A stretch of 64,000 bases of DNA from Dinoroseobacter sp965279125 (GTDB lineage: Bacteria > Pseudomonadota > Alphaproteobacteria > Rhodobacterales > Rhodobacteraceae), in the NCBI GenBank assembly GCA_965279125.1, contig CBDIHL010000044.1, positions 62,001 through 126,000 on the forward strand, given 5' to 3'. The position numbers were made by a program, and so were the translations under genes. Below are positions 34,160 through 42,072 of this stretch, in pieces. Under the pieces are notes generated by a model. The model was not told where the DNA came from. It did not search any database and saw nothing but the letters and a program-made list of their open reading frames with translations. Every line of letters begins with the position of its first letter. Position 1 is the first letter of the stretch.

Positions 34160-34981
34160 CTAGAACTCTAGCACCAACGGGCAATGGTCGGACACCTCGG
34201 GACTGCGCACCACGTCGAAGCGACTAACCACCACCGCATCGTTGACCAGCATGTAATCGGCAAACTTGCCAGGCTTTTTGTAGCGCGCGGTCCGCGTCCC
34301 CTGAAAGCCGCCTTCGGTCACCAATTCGCGGGACGCCACGGTCTTGAGGATGTCGAGCGTCTCGCTCTCCGCCTCGACATTGAAATCCCCGCACAGCACC
34401 AAGGCATCGCCCGGCTCGGCCACCTGGCGCGTAAGATCTGCGAACCGGCGCGCCTGATCCGCACGGGCGGGGGTGTCGTGCTTGCCCGCAAGATCGCGCA
34501 GCCCGTGCATATGGGCGATGCTGACAGGGCGCCGCGCATCGTAATCCCAGATCCGCACGCCATGGGCCGCGCGGGACCTGGGATGCGCGCCATACCCATC
34601 GACACCGTAGACGCCATGCACAAAACCTTGGGCCTGCGCGATGATCGGGAAGCTGTTGCGGACAAAGGTTGCAAGTCCCCATTGCGATGGCACGCTAACA
34701 TCGCCCTCCCAAAGCACGCCTTGGGCTGCGGGGCAGAAGATCGCCACATGGTCCGGCAAAGCGTCGCAAATATCGCGAAAGAAGTTGGCCCGCTGCGGCA
34801 GGATATGGTCGCCATCCCGGTAAGTGAGCCAGTCCAGATCGCTGGCGGGACTATGAACGACCTCCTGCAGGCACAGCACGTCCGGGGTCTCGTCCACAAG
34901 ATAGTCGCGCAGGGGCTCATGCAGTTTGCCGCCCCAGCCGTTCAGACAGACAAGCTTCAATCCAGCTCCGTCCAAGGCCAC
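34160..34981 (-). CDS. Endonuclease/exonuclease/phosphatase-family protein
   Basis: 273 residues. EEP fold: LVCLNGWGGKL (first strand with Asn), VLCLQEVVH with metal Glu, HMHGL, CGDFNVEAES and the closing SDHCPLVLEF. These hydrolyse DNA, phosphoinositides or other phosphodiesters; the substrate is not readable. It overlaps the DUF4389-like gene by 25 bp. No signal peptide, so it is likely cytoplasmic. Confidence 0.82.
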   Translation of the reverse strand: MALDGAGLKLVCLNGWGGKLHEPLRDYLVDETPDVLCLQEVVHSPASDLDWLTYRDGDHILPQRANFFRDICDALPDHVAIFCPAAQGVLWEGDVSVPSQWGLATFVRNSFPIIAQAQGFVHGVYGVDGYGAHPRSRAAHGVRIWDYDARRPVSIAHMHGLRDLAGKHDTPARADQARRFADLTRQVAEPGDALVLCGDFNVEAESETLDILKTVASRELVTEGGFQGTRTARYKKPGKFADYMLVNDAVVVSRFDVVRSPEVSDHCPLVLEF

Positions 34982-35259
34982 GGTTTCACCTCGCTGCCCG
35001 CCGTCTGATAGCGCGCGGCCTTGGCCATCCAGATCCCCAGATCGGTGCCAAAATCCGCGAGCCGCTCGTTCGGCGTGGACTTGTTGAACACCATGATCAG
35101 GAACTGCACCAAGGTCAGCGCGCCCAGCACGGTTTGTGCGACACTCATCATGAACGCGATCAGCACCATGAAGATCAGTCGCATCACCAGCGTGTCCTTT
35201 TGCGCCGGCTCGAACTGTTCGCCGTGGATCCGGCCGTCTATTTTGTCATCGTTCATCAC
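34957..35259 (-). CDS. DUF4389-like membrane protein
   Basis: 100 residues, with one long or two adjacent hydrophobic helices (about 27-60, LIFMVLIAFMMSVAQTVLGA and following) and a C-terminal RYQTAGSEVKPWPW tail that resembles DUF4389 proteins. It overlaps the start of the EEP gene by 25 bp and is overlapped by the oxidoreductase gene upstream (4 bp), so all three appear to share one transcript. The function is unknown. Confidence 0.65.
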   Translation of the reverse strand: MMNDDKIDGRIHGEQFEPAQKDTLVMRLIFMVLIAFMMSVAQTVLGALTLVQFLIMVFNKSTPNERLADFGTDLGIWMAKAARYQTAGSEVKPWPWTELD

Positions 35260-36227
35260 GACCTCTCTGGGATGGCGGCGAAGGCCGCGTCGATCACCGC
35301 TTGACTGCCGCGCGAGAAGCTAAGCGGCACGGCAAACGGCGTGTTGCTGCGCAAGCTATCGCAAAACGCTTCGACTTGCAGCACGTATTGGCGCGCATCC
35401 GGATACCGCCATGTCCGGACCGAATGATCCGGGCCGAGCAGCGACACCTGAGCTTCCGCAAACACCCCCGGATTGAACGGCGCTTGCATCTGGATCATGC
35501 CGTGGCTGCCATGAAACACCATTTCCTGATGGCGCATTTGGCTTAGCCCCGACACGGCGGTAAAGACCACATCGCCGAACATCGCGCGCAGCTCAGCCAG
35601 CGTGTCGACCCCATTTTCCAGGCGGATATGGGCGCTGATCTGCGACGGCTCGGTCCCCAGTGCAAGGCGCGCGCCGCCGATGGGATAGATGCCCACATCG
35701 CGCAGACCGCCCCCGCCCATCCCGGCCTGGGCACGGATATTGGACGCATCCTCAAGCGTGAAGGTGAACACGCCGCGGATCATGTCGAGTTTACCCACAG
35801 CCTTCTCAGCCAACAGCCTGCGGACCTGCGCCCATTGCGGGTGATGGGCGGGCATGAAAGCTTCGGCGCAGAGCTGCCCGGTTTGCTCTGAGACCGCGCT
35901 CAGGTGATCAATCTCGGCCACGGACATGCCGATGGGTTTTTCGACCAGCACAGCCTTGCCCGCGTGCATCGCCTTTTCGGCCCAAGGGGCATGCAGCGTG
36001 TTGGGCAGCGGGATATAGACAGCATCGATCTGAGGGTCCGAAAGCAAAGCCTCGTAGCTGTCATGCACCTGAAGATCCTGCGCAAAGGCCTGAAATGGTG
36101 CAGCTTTCGCAGGGTCGGAGGTCGCAAGCGCGGCCAGAACAGCCCCGCGCGCTTCGTGGATTGCGGGGCCCATATGCTGGCGGGCAAACCGCGCCGCGCC
36201 CAAAATGCCCCATTTGATATCCGCCAT
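35256..36227 (-). CDS. Gfo/Idh/MocA family oxidoreductase
   Basis: 323 residues. The Rossmann motif is WGILGAARFA (about 5-14); VYIPLPNTLHAPWAEKAMHAG and VEKPIGM (the EKP motif) follow at about 75-105, then the substrate domain with GGGGLRDVGIYPIGGARLALG. NAD(P)-dependent oxidation or reduction of a sugar or cyclitol is typical; the substrate is unknown. AAAGGAAG precedes ATG 36227. It is first of a three-gene minus-strand unit ending in the EEP gene. Confidence 0.88.
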   Translation of the reverse strand: MADIKWGILGAARFARQHMGPAIHEARGAVLAALATSDPAKAAPFQAFAQDLQVHDSYEALLSDPQIDAVYIPLPNTLHAPWAEKAMHAGKAVLVEKPIGMSVAEIDHLSAVSEQTGQLCAEAFMPAHHPQWAQVRRLLAEKAVGKLDMIRGVFTFTLEDASNIRAQAGMGGGGLRDVGIYPIGGARLALGTEPSQISAHIRLENGVDTLAELRAMFGDVVFTAVSGLSQMRHQEMVFHGSHGMIQMQAPFNPGVFAEAQVSLLGPDHSVRTWRYPDARQYVLQVEAFCDSLRSNTPFAVPLSFSRGSQAVIDAAFAAIPERS

Positions 36228-36263
36228 GTGCGCTTCCTTTTTCAGCACATTGCCGCCGCACCC

Positions 36264-36299
36264 CAAAAATGAAAAGAGGCGACCCGCAGACCGCCTCTT
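36264..36299 (-). terminator. Intrinsic terminator of rpoH
   Basis: On the minus strand AAGAGGCG pairs with CGCCTCTT over eight bases around a ten-base loop, followed by TTCATTTTT. It lies about 30 bp after the rpoH stop and before the oxidoreductase start. Confidence 0.75.
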
Positions 36300-36319
36300 C
36301 AGGGTTCTCTAAATACTCA
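36299..36319 (-). repeat. TGAGTATTT dispersed motif, copy 6 (GAACCCTGA type)
   Basis: Minus-strand TGAGTATTTAGAGAACCCTGA, 9 bp after the rpoH stop codon, running directly into the rpoH terminator hairpin. Confidence 0.7.
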
Positions 36320-36328
36320 AAATCCGCC

Positions 36329-37222
36329 TCAAGCCGCCACAAGACCTTTCTCGGAGGCGAGTTCCCGCATCCGGGTTTGCAGCTTCTCAAATGCGCGCAC
36401 CTCGATCTGGCGGATACGCTCGCGGCTGACGTTATACTCGCCCGACAGCTCTTCAAGGGTCAGCGGATTGTCTTCAAGACGCCGCTTGGTCAGGATGTCT
36501 TTCTCACGCTCGTTCAAGACTTCCATCGCGTTGGCGAGCAGCTCACGGCGCACGGTCATCTCGTCTTTTTCCGCGTAATCGCCGGCTTGATCGGCATCGG
36601 TATCTTCGAGCCAATCCTGCCACTCGGTCGCACCCTCGCCGTCCGACCCGATCATCGCGTTCAAGGACGCATCGCCGCCGGACATCCGGCGGTTCATGGA
36701 GATGACCTCCTTCTCGGTCACGCTCAGATCATTGGCGATCCGGGCGACATGCTCAGGACGCAAATCGCCCTCTTCAAGCGCGCCGATCTTATTCTTGGCT
36801 TTGCGCAGGTTGAAGAACAGCTTCTTCTGCGCGCTTGTTGTGCCAAGCTTCACGAGGCTCCAGGACCGCAGGATGTATTCCTGGATCGAGGCGCGGATCC
36901 ACCACATCGCGTAGGTCGCGAGGCGGAAGCCCTTCTCGGGGTCGAAGCGTTTGACGGCCTGCATGAGACCCACATTGGCCTCGGAAATAACCTCGGCCTG
37001 CGGCAAGCCGTAACCCCGGTAGCCCATCGCGATTTTGGCCGCGAGGCGCAGGTGGGAGGTTACCATCTTATGCGCGGCCCCGGTGTCTTCTTCTTCGACC
37101 CAAGCCTTCGCGAGCATGTATTCTTCTTCCGGCTCCAGCATGGGGAAGCGGCGGATTTCTTGCATATAGCGGTTCAGACCGCCTTCCGGGGTTGGTGCGG
37201 GCAGATTTGCGTAATTGGCCAT
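36329..37222 (-). CDS. rpoH: RNA polymerase heat-shock sigma factor RpoH (sigma-32)
   Basis: 297 residues. It directs RNA polymerase to heat-shock promoters. The N-terminal region is GGLNRYMQEIRRFPMLEPEE, sigma region 2 reads ANVGLMQAVKRFDPEKGFRL with YAMWWIRASIQEYILRSWS, and the RpoH box is QKKLFFNLRK. Region 4 ends NVSRERIRQIEVRAFEKLQ. This is the full-length alphaproteobacterial form. A possible vegetative promoter lies at 37276-37304, and a terminator hairpin and the dispersed motif follow the gene. Confidence 0.97.
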   Translation of the reverse strand: MANYANLPAPTPEGGLNRYMQEIRRFPMLEPEEEYMLAKAWVEEEDTGAAHKMVTSHLRLAAKIAMGYRGYGLPQAEVISEANVGLMQAVKRFDPEKGFRLATYAMWWIRASIQEYILRSWSLVKLGTTSAQKKLFFNLRKAKNKIGALEEGDLRPEHVARIANDLSVTEKEVISMNRRMSGGDASLNAMIGSDGEGATEWQDWLEDTDADQAGDYAEKDEMTVRRELLANAMEVLNEREKDILTKRRLEDNPLTLEELSGEYNVSRERIRQIEVRAFEKLQTRMRELASEKGLVAA

Positions 37223-37275
37223 GAATGTCCCCTCCGTCGTCGTCTCTCGTCGCGGACATGCCGCTTATGTTAATC

Positions 37276-37304
37276 GAATTAAGATTGCGCTAACGGGATT
37301 TCAA
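37276..37304 (-). promoter_or_regulatory. Putative rpoH promoter
   Basis: Minus-strand TTGAAA (37304-37299), 17-base spacer, TAATTC (37281-37276), a moderate sigma-70-type match about 55 bp before the start codon. Other promoters in the 223-bp gap cannot be excluded. Confidence 0.35.
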
Positions 37305-37418
37305 GAGGCCCCCATGCGCTTTCGATATCCAGAAGATAGGATCAACACCTGCGCACATAAAGGCCTAGGACACACATCTCACGTGCAAGTGCGCGCATGA
37401 AACAATCGCGGCGGCCCA

Positions 37419-37436
37419 AAACTCCACATGGAGTTT
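37419..37436. terminator. Stem-loop AAACTCCA/TGGAGTTT
   Basis: An 8-bp perfect inverted repeat with a two-base centre, 23 bp after the pseudouridine synthase stop (minus strand). On that strand it is followed by TTTTGGG, suiting an intrinsic terminator. Confidence 0.5.
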
Positions 37437-37439
37437 CGC

Positions 37440-37459
37440 AAATCCTCACGTGAGGATTT
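37440..37459. terminator. Perfect 20-bp palindrome over rluD-type stop
   Basis: AAATCCTCACGTGAGGATTT is a perfect palindrome and includes the minus-strand TGA stop (37446-37448). With the hairpin at 37419 it forms a double stem at the transcript end. Confidence 0.5.
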
Positions 37460-38498
37460 GGCTCCCGCGCAGCGCCTCCAACAGGCCCGCCATATCTCCC
37501 GGCACCTCGCCTGCAAACCGCACCGTCTCGCCAGTATCGGGATGCACAAACCCCAAGGTTGCGGCATGCAACGCCTGACGCGGGAACGCCCCGGCGGCTT
37601 CGCGAGCCGTCTCACTCAGCGCCTTGGGCGACAGTTTGCGCGCCCCCCCATAGGTCGGATCGCCCAAGAGCCCGTGCCCGATCTTCGACAAGTGCACCCG
37701 GATCTGATGGGTGCGCCCGGTCTCCAGCCAGCAGGTCACGCGCGCGAGCGTCGGCGGTGTCCCAAAGCTTTCCTCGATCCGCGCGCGGGTCACGGCATGT
37801 CGCCCGCCCGGCACCACGTCCATCTTCTGACGATCCGCCCGATGCCGCCCAATGGGGGCCGTGACGCGCAGCACGCCACCAGCCTCGAACCGCACGATGG
37901 ATTGGCCCGCGAGACGCGGATCCGCCGGATCCGGCACCCCGTAGCAAATGGCGGTATATTCCCGTTCGACCGTGTGGGCCGCGAACTGACCGGCGAGGCC
38001 CGCATGGGCTTTGTCGGTCTTGGCAACCACCAAGAGGCCCGTCGTTTCCTTGTCGATCCGGTGCACGATACCGGGACGTTTCGCGCCCCCGATCCCCGAC
38101 AGGCTATCCCCGCAATGATGCATCAGGGCGTTCACAAGCGTGCCGCTCCACGCGCCGGGCGCGGGATGGACGACCATGCCGGTGGGTTTGTTGACCACGA
38201 TCAGGCTCGCATCCTCGTAGACGATATCGAGGGGGATATCCTCGGCCATCAGATCCAGCTCGGCGGGCGCGCCTACGGTGATCTCGATCACATCGCCTTC
38301 GGAGACGCTGGTCTTCAGCGCACTCAGCACCTCGCCCCCGCGCCGCACGGCCCCTTGCTCGATCAGCTTGCCGAGCCGCGTGCGCGACAGTTGCGCGTCC
38401 TCTGGCACATCGCGCGCCAGTGCCTTATCCAGACGCGGGGGCGGGTTCTCGGAAATCGTTACCTGCAAAATTTGCGCGCCGGAGGCGGGGACAGACAT
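37446..38498 (-). CDS. RluD-family 23S rRNA pseudouridine synthase
   Basis: 350 residues. An S4 RNA-binding domain (RLDKALARDVPEDAQLSRTRL) is followed by the RluA/RluD catalytic domain with VVNKPTGMVVHPA and HRIDKETTGLLVVAK, whose Asp is catalytic, then LETGRTHQIRVHL. Subunit type RluD, modifying helix 69 of 23S rRNA, is likely from length and S4 domain but not proven, so no symbol is given. Its ATG overlaps the ATG of the divergent DUF6476 gene by two bases. Confidence 0.92.
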   Translation of the reverse strand: MSVPASGAQILQVTISENPPPRLDKALARDVPEDAQLSRTRLGKLIEQGAVRRGGEVLSALKTSVSEGDVIEITVGAPAELDLMAEDIPLDIVYEDASLIVVNKPTGMVVHPAPGAWSGTLVNALMHHCGDSLSGIGGAKRPGIVHRIDKETTGLLVVAKTDKAHAGLAGQFAAHTVEREYTAICYGVPDPADPRLAGQSIVRFEAGGVLRVTAPIGRHRADRQKMDVVPGGRHAVTRARIEESFGTPPTLARVTCWLETGRTHQIRVHLSKIGHGLLGDPTYGGARKLSPKALSETAREAAGAFPRQALHAATLGFVHPDTGETVRFAGEVPGDMAGLLEALRGSQILT

Positions 38499-38793
38499 GA
38501 GCGAAGACCCAATCGATATGCCGGAGCCAGGCAACCTGCGCTTCCTGCGTGTGTTGGTGACGGTGTTAACCATCACGATGATCGGCGGGTTGATAGCGAT
38601 CTTCTCGGTGATTGTCATCCGCTTCCCGAGCGCCGAGCCGCCCTTGGCGTTGCCGGAGGCGATTGTGCTGCCTGAAGGGGTTGTGGCCGAAGCAGTGACC
38701 GTGATGCGAGGCCGCGTCTTGGTGGTGTCCGGGGATGAGATCTTGGTGTTTGGGGACGATGGTGCGGTCCTGCAGCGGATTGTGTTGGAGTGA
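38497..38793 (+). CDS. DUF6476-like single-pass membrane protein
   Basis: 98 residues. One transmembrane helix (about 19-42, VLVTVLTITMIGGLIAIFSV) follows a short acidic N-terminus, then a small predicted beta-domain: LVVSGDEILVFGDDG. This matches the DUF6476 family known from Rhodobacterales. GGAGGCGGGGA lies about six bases before ATG 38497. The stop is part of a dispersed TGAGTATTT motif. The function is unknown. Confidence 0.75.
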   Translation: MSEDPIDMPEPGNLRFLRVLVTVLTITMIGGLIAIFSVIVIRFPSAEPPLALPEAIVLPEGVVAEAVTVMRGRVLVVSGDEILVFGDDGAVLQRIVLE

Positions 38794-38811
38794 GTATTTT
38801 GGGCAAGAAAA
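38791..38811 (+). repeat. TGAGTATTT dispersed motif, copy 7 (CAAGAAA type)
   Basis: TGAGTATTTTGGGCAAGAAA begins with the stop codon of the DUF6476-like gene, on the same strand. Confidence 0.7.
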
Positions 38812-38827
38812 GGCGGGGCATTGGGCT

Positions 38828-39280
38828 GTGACGATCCGTGTCCTCTATGTCTGTCTTGGCAATATATGCCGTTCACCCACGGCGGAGGGGGTCTTGCGCG
38901 CCAAGGCGGGCAACCGGAATCTTGAGATCGACAGCGCAGGCACGGGCGCTTGGCATGTGGGCAATCCGCCTGATCCGAGGGCCGTGACGGAAGCGGCGTC
39001 TCGGGGCATTGATCTGTCAGATTTGCGCGCCCGCCAAATCACGTCGCAGGATTTTCACGCCTTCGATCATATCCTCGCAATGGATCGCAGCAACTTGGCC
39101 GCACTGGAACGCATGCGGCCTGACGGTGCCAAGGCGGATCTTCGACTGACCTTAAGCGACGCGCCTAATTTGGGCGACACAGATGTGCCGGACCCCTACT
39201 ATGACGATGGGTTTACAAAGGCTTACGGCTTGATCGAGGCGGCTGCGGACGGCTTGCTGCGACGCCTTTATCCGCAATAG
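38828..39280 (+). CDS. Low-molecular-weight protein-tyrosine phosphatase
   Basis: 150 residues. The P-loop CLGNICRS (Cys9, Arg15) sits at the N-terminus and the general acid is in DPYYDDGF near the C-terminus, as in LMW-PTPs. Such enzymes dephosphorylate tyrosine on exopolysaccharide kinases or arsenate-reductase-type substrates; the ArsC route is less likely without ars genes nearby. Start is GTG 38828 (VTIRVLYVCLG). It ends overlapping the convergent secreted gene by 13 bp. Confidence 0.88.
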   Translation: MTIRVLYVCLGNICRSPTAEGVLRAKAGNRNLEIDSAGTGAWHVGNPPDPRAVTEAASRGIDLSDLRARQITSQDFHAFDHILAMDRSNLAALERMRPDGAKADLRLTLSDAPNLGDTDVPDPYYDDGFTKAYGLIEAAADGLLRRLYPQ

Positions 39281-39567
39281 CTCTCGGCGGCCGCCCCGAA
39301 CGCTTTGTAGCGATCCCAGAACTGACGGTCGGAGCGGTTGGACGACTGGCGCACCTCTTGCGCGCGGTGTGGGTCGCGAAAGAAGCTCGCGGCCTTGCGT
39401 TGCTCGGAGCCTCGCAGCGTTTGGTCGGCAACGGATTGGATGCACCCGCAGAGATGCGGTGTGGCGGCGGAGCGGTCTGCGCTCAGGCAAGCGCGTTCGA
39501 TCACGCCCGATTGCGCGGGAAGCGTGATGGCAAGGACGAAGAGTGTCGATAGGAAGGCGTGTTTCAT
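39268..39567 (-). CDS. Secreted small protein, sometimes named arginine transporter
   Basis: 99 residues with a signal peptide (MKHAFLSTLFVLAITLPAQSG). The mature part has four cysteines (ERAC, HLCGC, ESYCG) and reads SVADQTLRGSEQRKAASFFR then RDPHRAQEVRQS, a pattern I associate with Rhodobacterales proteins often mislabelled arginine transporter. No membrane span after the signal supports transport. It is divergent from the DMT gene. The function is unknown. Confidence 0.65.
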   Translation of the reverse strand: MKHAFLSTLFVLAITLPAQSGVIERACLSADRSAATPHLCGCIQSVADQTLRGSEQRKAASFFRDPHRAQEVRQSSNRSDRQFWDRYKAFGAAAESYCG

Positions 39568-39653
39568 TGAGCTGCTCGCGATTATGTCTGTCGCTTATTG
39601 TTTGGCGGGGACTATGGCTGAGGCCTGCTCGATTTGCAATTGAAGTGCGCGTG

Positions 39654-40568
39654 ATGGCCTCCCCCCTCGATATCCCGAACCGGCCTGCCTATGCGGTGGG
39701 CGCGATGCTGGTGGCGACCGCGTTTATTGCGGCGACGACCTTGCTGGCCAAAGCCTTGGGCACGGACACGTTGGGCGCGCCGCTGCATCCGTTTCAGGTC
39801 AGCCATGGGCGGTTCTTGTTTGCAGCCCTCGCGATTGGCATGGCCGCCTTGGTGCTGCGCCCGAGGATCGAGAGCCCGAACCTGCGCCTACACCTTGCAC
39901 GCTGCATCTTCGGCTGGGCGGGCGTCAGCCTTATGTTTGCCGCCGCCGCCCGGATCCCGCTGTCGGACGCCACCGCGATCAGTTTCCTGAACCCGGTCTT
40001 TGCGATGATGCTGGCGATCCCCTTGCTGGGCGAAAAGGTCGGGCCTTGGCGTTGGGCGGCGGCCGGGATTGCGCTTGGCGGAGCGCTGGTTTTGCTACGC
40101 CCCGGCCCCGACAGCTTTCAGGTCGCGGCCTTGCTGGCCTTGGGGGCCGCGATGATGATGGGGGTGGAGGTGATCTGCATCAAGCGCCTCGCGCGGATGG
40201 AAAGCCCGCTGCAAATCCTGATTATTAACAATGGGATCGGCGTTTGCATCGCGACGGTGGCGGTGCTGGCCGTGTGGCAGATGCCGACCGGGGCGCAATG
40301 GGGGGCGCTGGCCGCACTCGGCGTGCTGATGGCCTGCGCGCAGACGTGTTTCTTGCAGGCGATGCGCTTTGCCGATGCGACGTTAACCCTGCCGATGACC
40401 TATGCGACGCTGGTCTTTGCCGCGCTCTATGACGCGTGGCTGTTCGGAGTGATCCCGGACGCGGTGTCGGTGCTGGGGGCTTTGATCATCGTCAGCGGGG
40501 CAGCGCTTTTGGCGTGGCGCGAGGCGTTGCGCAGACCGGTTAAGCCTTCAACCGATACCCGATCTTGA
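39654..40568 (+). CDS. DMT (EamA) family transporter
   Basis: 304 residues with ten predicted helices forming two EamA repeats (residues about 10-140 and 160-295). SFLNPVFAMMLAIPLLGEKV and MTYATLVFAALYDAWLFGVIPD are the paired repeat ends. These are exporters of amino acids or small metabolites; the substrate is unknown. ATG 39654 is preferred over the adjacent GTG 39651. Its 3' end overlaps the convergent ABC permease by 29 bp. Confidence 0.85.
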   Translation: MASPLDIPNRPAYAVGAMLVATAFIAATTLLAKALGTDTLGAPLHPFQVSHGRFLFAALAIGMAALVLRPRIESPNLRLHLARCIFGWAGVSLMFAAAARIPLSDATAISFLNPVFAMMLAIPLLGEKVGPWRWAAAGIALGGALVLLRPGPDSFQVAALLALGAAMMMGVEVICIKRLARMESPLQILIINNGIGVCIATVAVLAVWQMPTGAQWGALAALGVLMACAQTCFLQAMRFADATLTLPMTYATLVFAALYDAWLFGVIPDAVSVLGALIIVSGAALLAWREALRRPVKPSTDTRS

Positions 40569-41343
40569 ACCAGTGGTGACACAGCGCAACCACCGCGCCC
40601 GTCGCCACCACGCACACCACGAGCCCCAACCAGGGCGAGCTGTCGGACACCCCGATAAACCCGTAGCGCACCCCGTCGATCAGATAAAACACCGGGTTCA
40701 GGTGGGTCAGCGTCTGCATCCAGCCGGGCAACCCCTCGATCGAATAGAAGGTGCCGGACAGAAAGCTCAGCGGAACGATGATAAAATTGGTCACGGCAGC
40801 CATCTGGTCGAACTTCTCGGCAAAGATCGCTGCCACGATGCCCAAAGCCCCCAGAAATGCAGCGCCCAAGACGGCAAATGTCAGCGCCCAAAGCGGGTGC
40901 GCGATGCTCACGCCCAGCACCAGCATAAGGGCCACGGAAATCGTCACCGCCACGATCAAGCCGCGTAGAATCCCGCCGACCAGATAGCCAGTCACCAACT
41001 CGCCCGCCGACAAGGGCGGCATGAGCGTATCGACGATGTTGCCCTGCACCTTCGAGATCACGATCGACGACGAGGTATTGGCAAAACTGTTCTGGATCAC
41101 CGTCATCATCAGAATGCCGGGGGCAAGGAATTCGACAAACGGCACGCCCATCACATCGCCCCGCCGCGGGCCAATCGCCAGCGCAAACACGGTCAGAAAC
41201 AACCCGGCGGTGACCAAAGGTGCGGCCAAGGTTTGCGTCCAGACGGTGAGGAAGCGGCGGGTTTCCCGCTCGATCAGCGTCTGGAGGCCCAGCCAATTGA
41301 CCCGCCCAAAGCGGCGCACACCCATGCCTGTGATATCTGTCAT
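40540..41343 (-). CDS. ABC-2 type transporter permease
   Basis: 267 residues with six helices (about 36-56, 70-88, 112-140, 146-170, 178-195 and 235-256). FVEFLAPGILMMTVIQNSFANTS and NPVFYLIDGVRYGFIG are typical of NodJ/DrrB-like ABC-2 permeases that export lipids or polysaccharides. No ATP-binding subunit is adjacent, so its partner must be elsewhere. Convergent with the DMT gene and divergent from gcrA. The substrate is unknown. Confidence 0.88.
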   Translation of the reverse strand: MTDITGMGVRRFGRVNWLGLQTLIERETRRFLTVWTQTLAAPLVTAGLFLTVFALAIGPRRGDVMGVPFVEFLAPGILMMTVIQNSFANTSSSIVISKVQGNIVDTLMPPLSAGELVTGYLVGGILRGLIVAVTISVALMLVLGVSIAHPLWALTFAVLGAAFLGALGIVAAIFAEKFDQMAAVTNFIIVPLSFLSGTFYSIEGLPGWMQTLTHLNPVFYLIDGVRYGFIGVSDSSPWLGLVVCVVATGAVVALCHHWFKIGYRLKA

Positions 41344-41481
41344 CTTAACGCTCCTGTTCGGCGCTCCTTGTATCCCCCCTAGAGGTGGTTACAATAGAGG
41401 CCTGAGATTTGACCGCCACACCGAGGGCCGGGGCATCCCCGGTCTTTGTCGTTTGTGGCTTTTGCGATGAGGAACAGGCCC

Positions 41482-42069
41482 ATGTCGTGGACCGACGAGC
41501 GTGTAGAGACCCTGAAAACCATGTGGGGCGAGGGCAAAAGTGCGAGCCAGATCGCCAAGGAATTGGGCGGTGTGACCCGCAATGCCGTGATCGGCAAGGT
41601 GCACCGTTTGGGCCTGTCGAACCGCAATGGCGGGGGCGGCTCGCCTGCCGCAAAGGCCGCCGCCGCCGCTGAGCCCAAGGAAAAGGCCGCAGCGCCCGCC
41701 CCGAAGCCCGCAGCGCCCAAACCGGCACCTGAGCCCACGCCCGAACCGGTTGCGGCCACGCCTGCGCCGTCGGCCCCGGTGCCGTTCCGCAAGACGATTG
41801 TGCCCGCAGGCCAGCCCCTGCCGCCGCAACCTTCGACGAACGAGATCAGCCCGGAGGCCCTCGCAAAGGTGTCCGAGGTCGAAAAGAAGGCGCTGAAACT
41901 GGGCCTGATGGAGCTGACCGAGCGTACGTGTAAGTGGCCTGTGGGCGATCCTGCGACGGACGATTTCTGGTTCTGCGGTCTGCCTTCGCAGGCGGGCAAG
42001 CCCTATTGCGAGGCCCATGTGGGCGTTGCGTTCCAGCCGATGAGCGCGCGTCGGGATCGGCGGCGCTAG
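41482..42069 (+). CDS. gcrA: GcrA cell cycle regulator
   Basis: 195 residues. GcrA is the alphaproteobacterial cell-cycle transcription factor that binds sigma-70 polymerase and senses GANTC methylation by CcrM. The N-terminal DNA-binding segment MSWTDERVETLKTMWGEGKS and RNAVIGKVHRLGLSNR are diagnostic. A Pro/Ala linker (about 55-110) leads to the sigma-binding C-terminal region with CKWPVGDP, FWFCG and KPYCEAH. ATG 41482 matches the family start; in-frame ATGs at 41446 and 41467 precede it. The serine hydrolase frame begins directly after its stop, in the same frame. Confidence 0.94.
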   Translation: MSWTDERVETLKTMWGEGKSASQIAKELGGVTRNAVIGKVHRLGLSNRNGGGGSPAAKAAAAAEPKEKAAAPAPKPAAPKPAPEPTPEPVAATPAPSAPVPFRKTIVPAGQPLPPQPSTNEISPEALAKVSEVEKKALKLGLMELTERTCKWPVGDPATDDFWFCGLPSQAGKPYCEAHVGVAFQPMSARRDRRR

Positions 42070-42072
42070 GCC

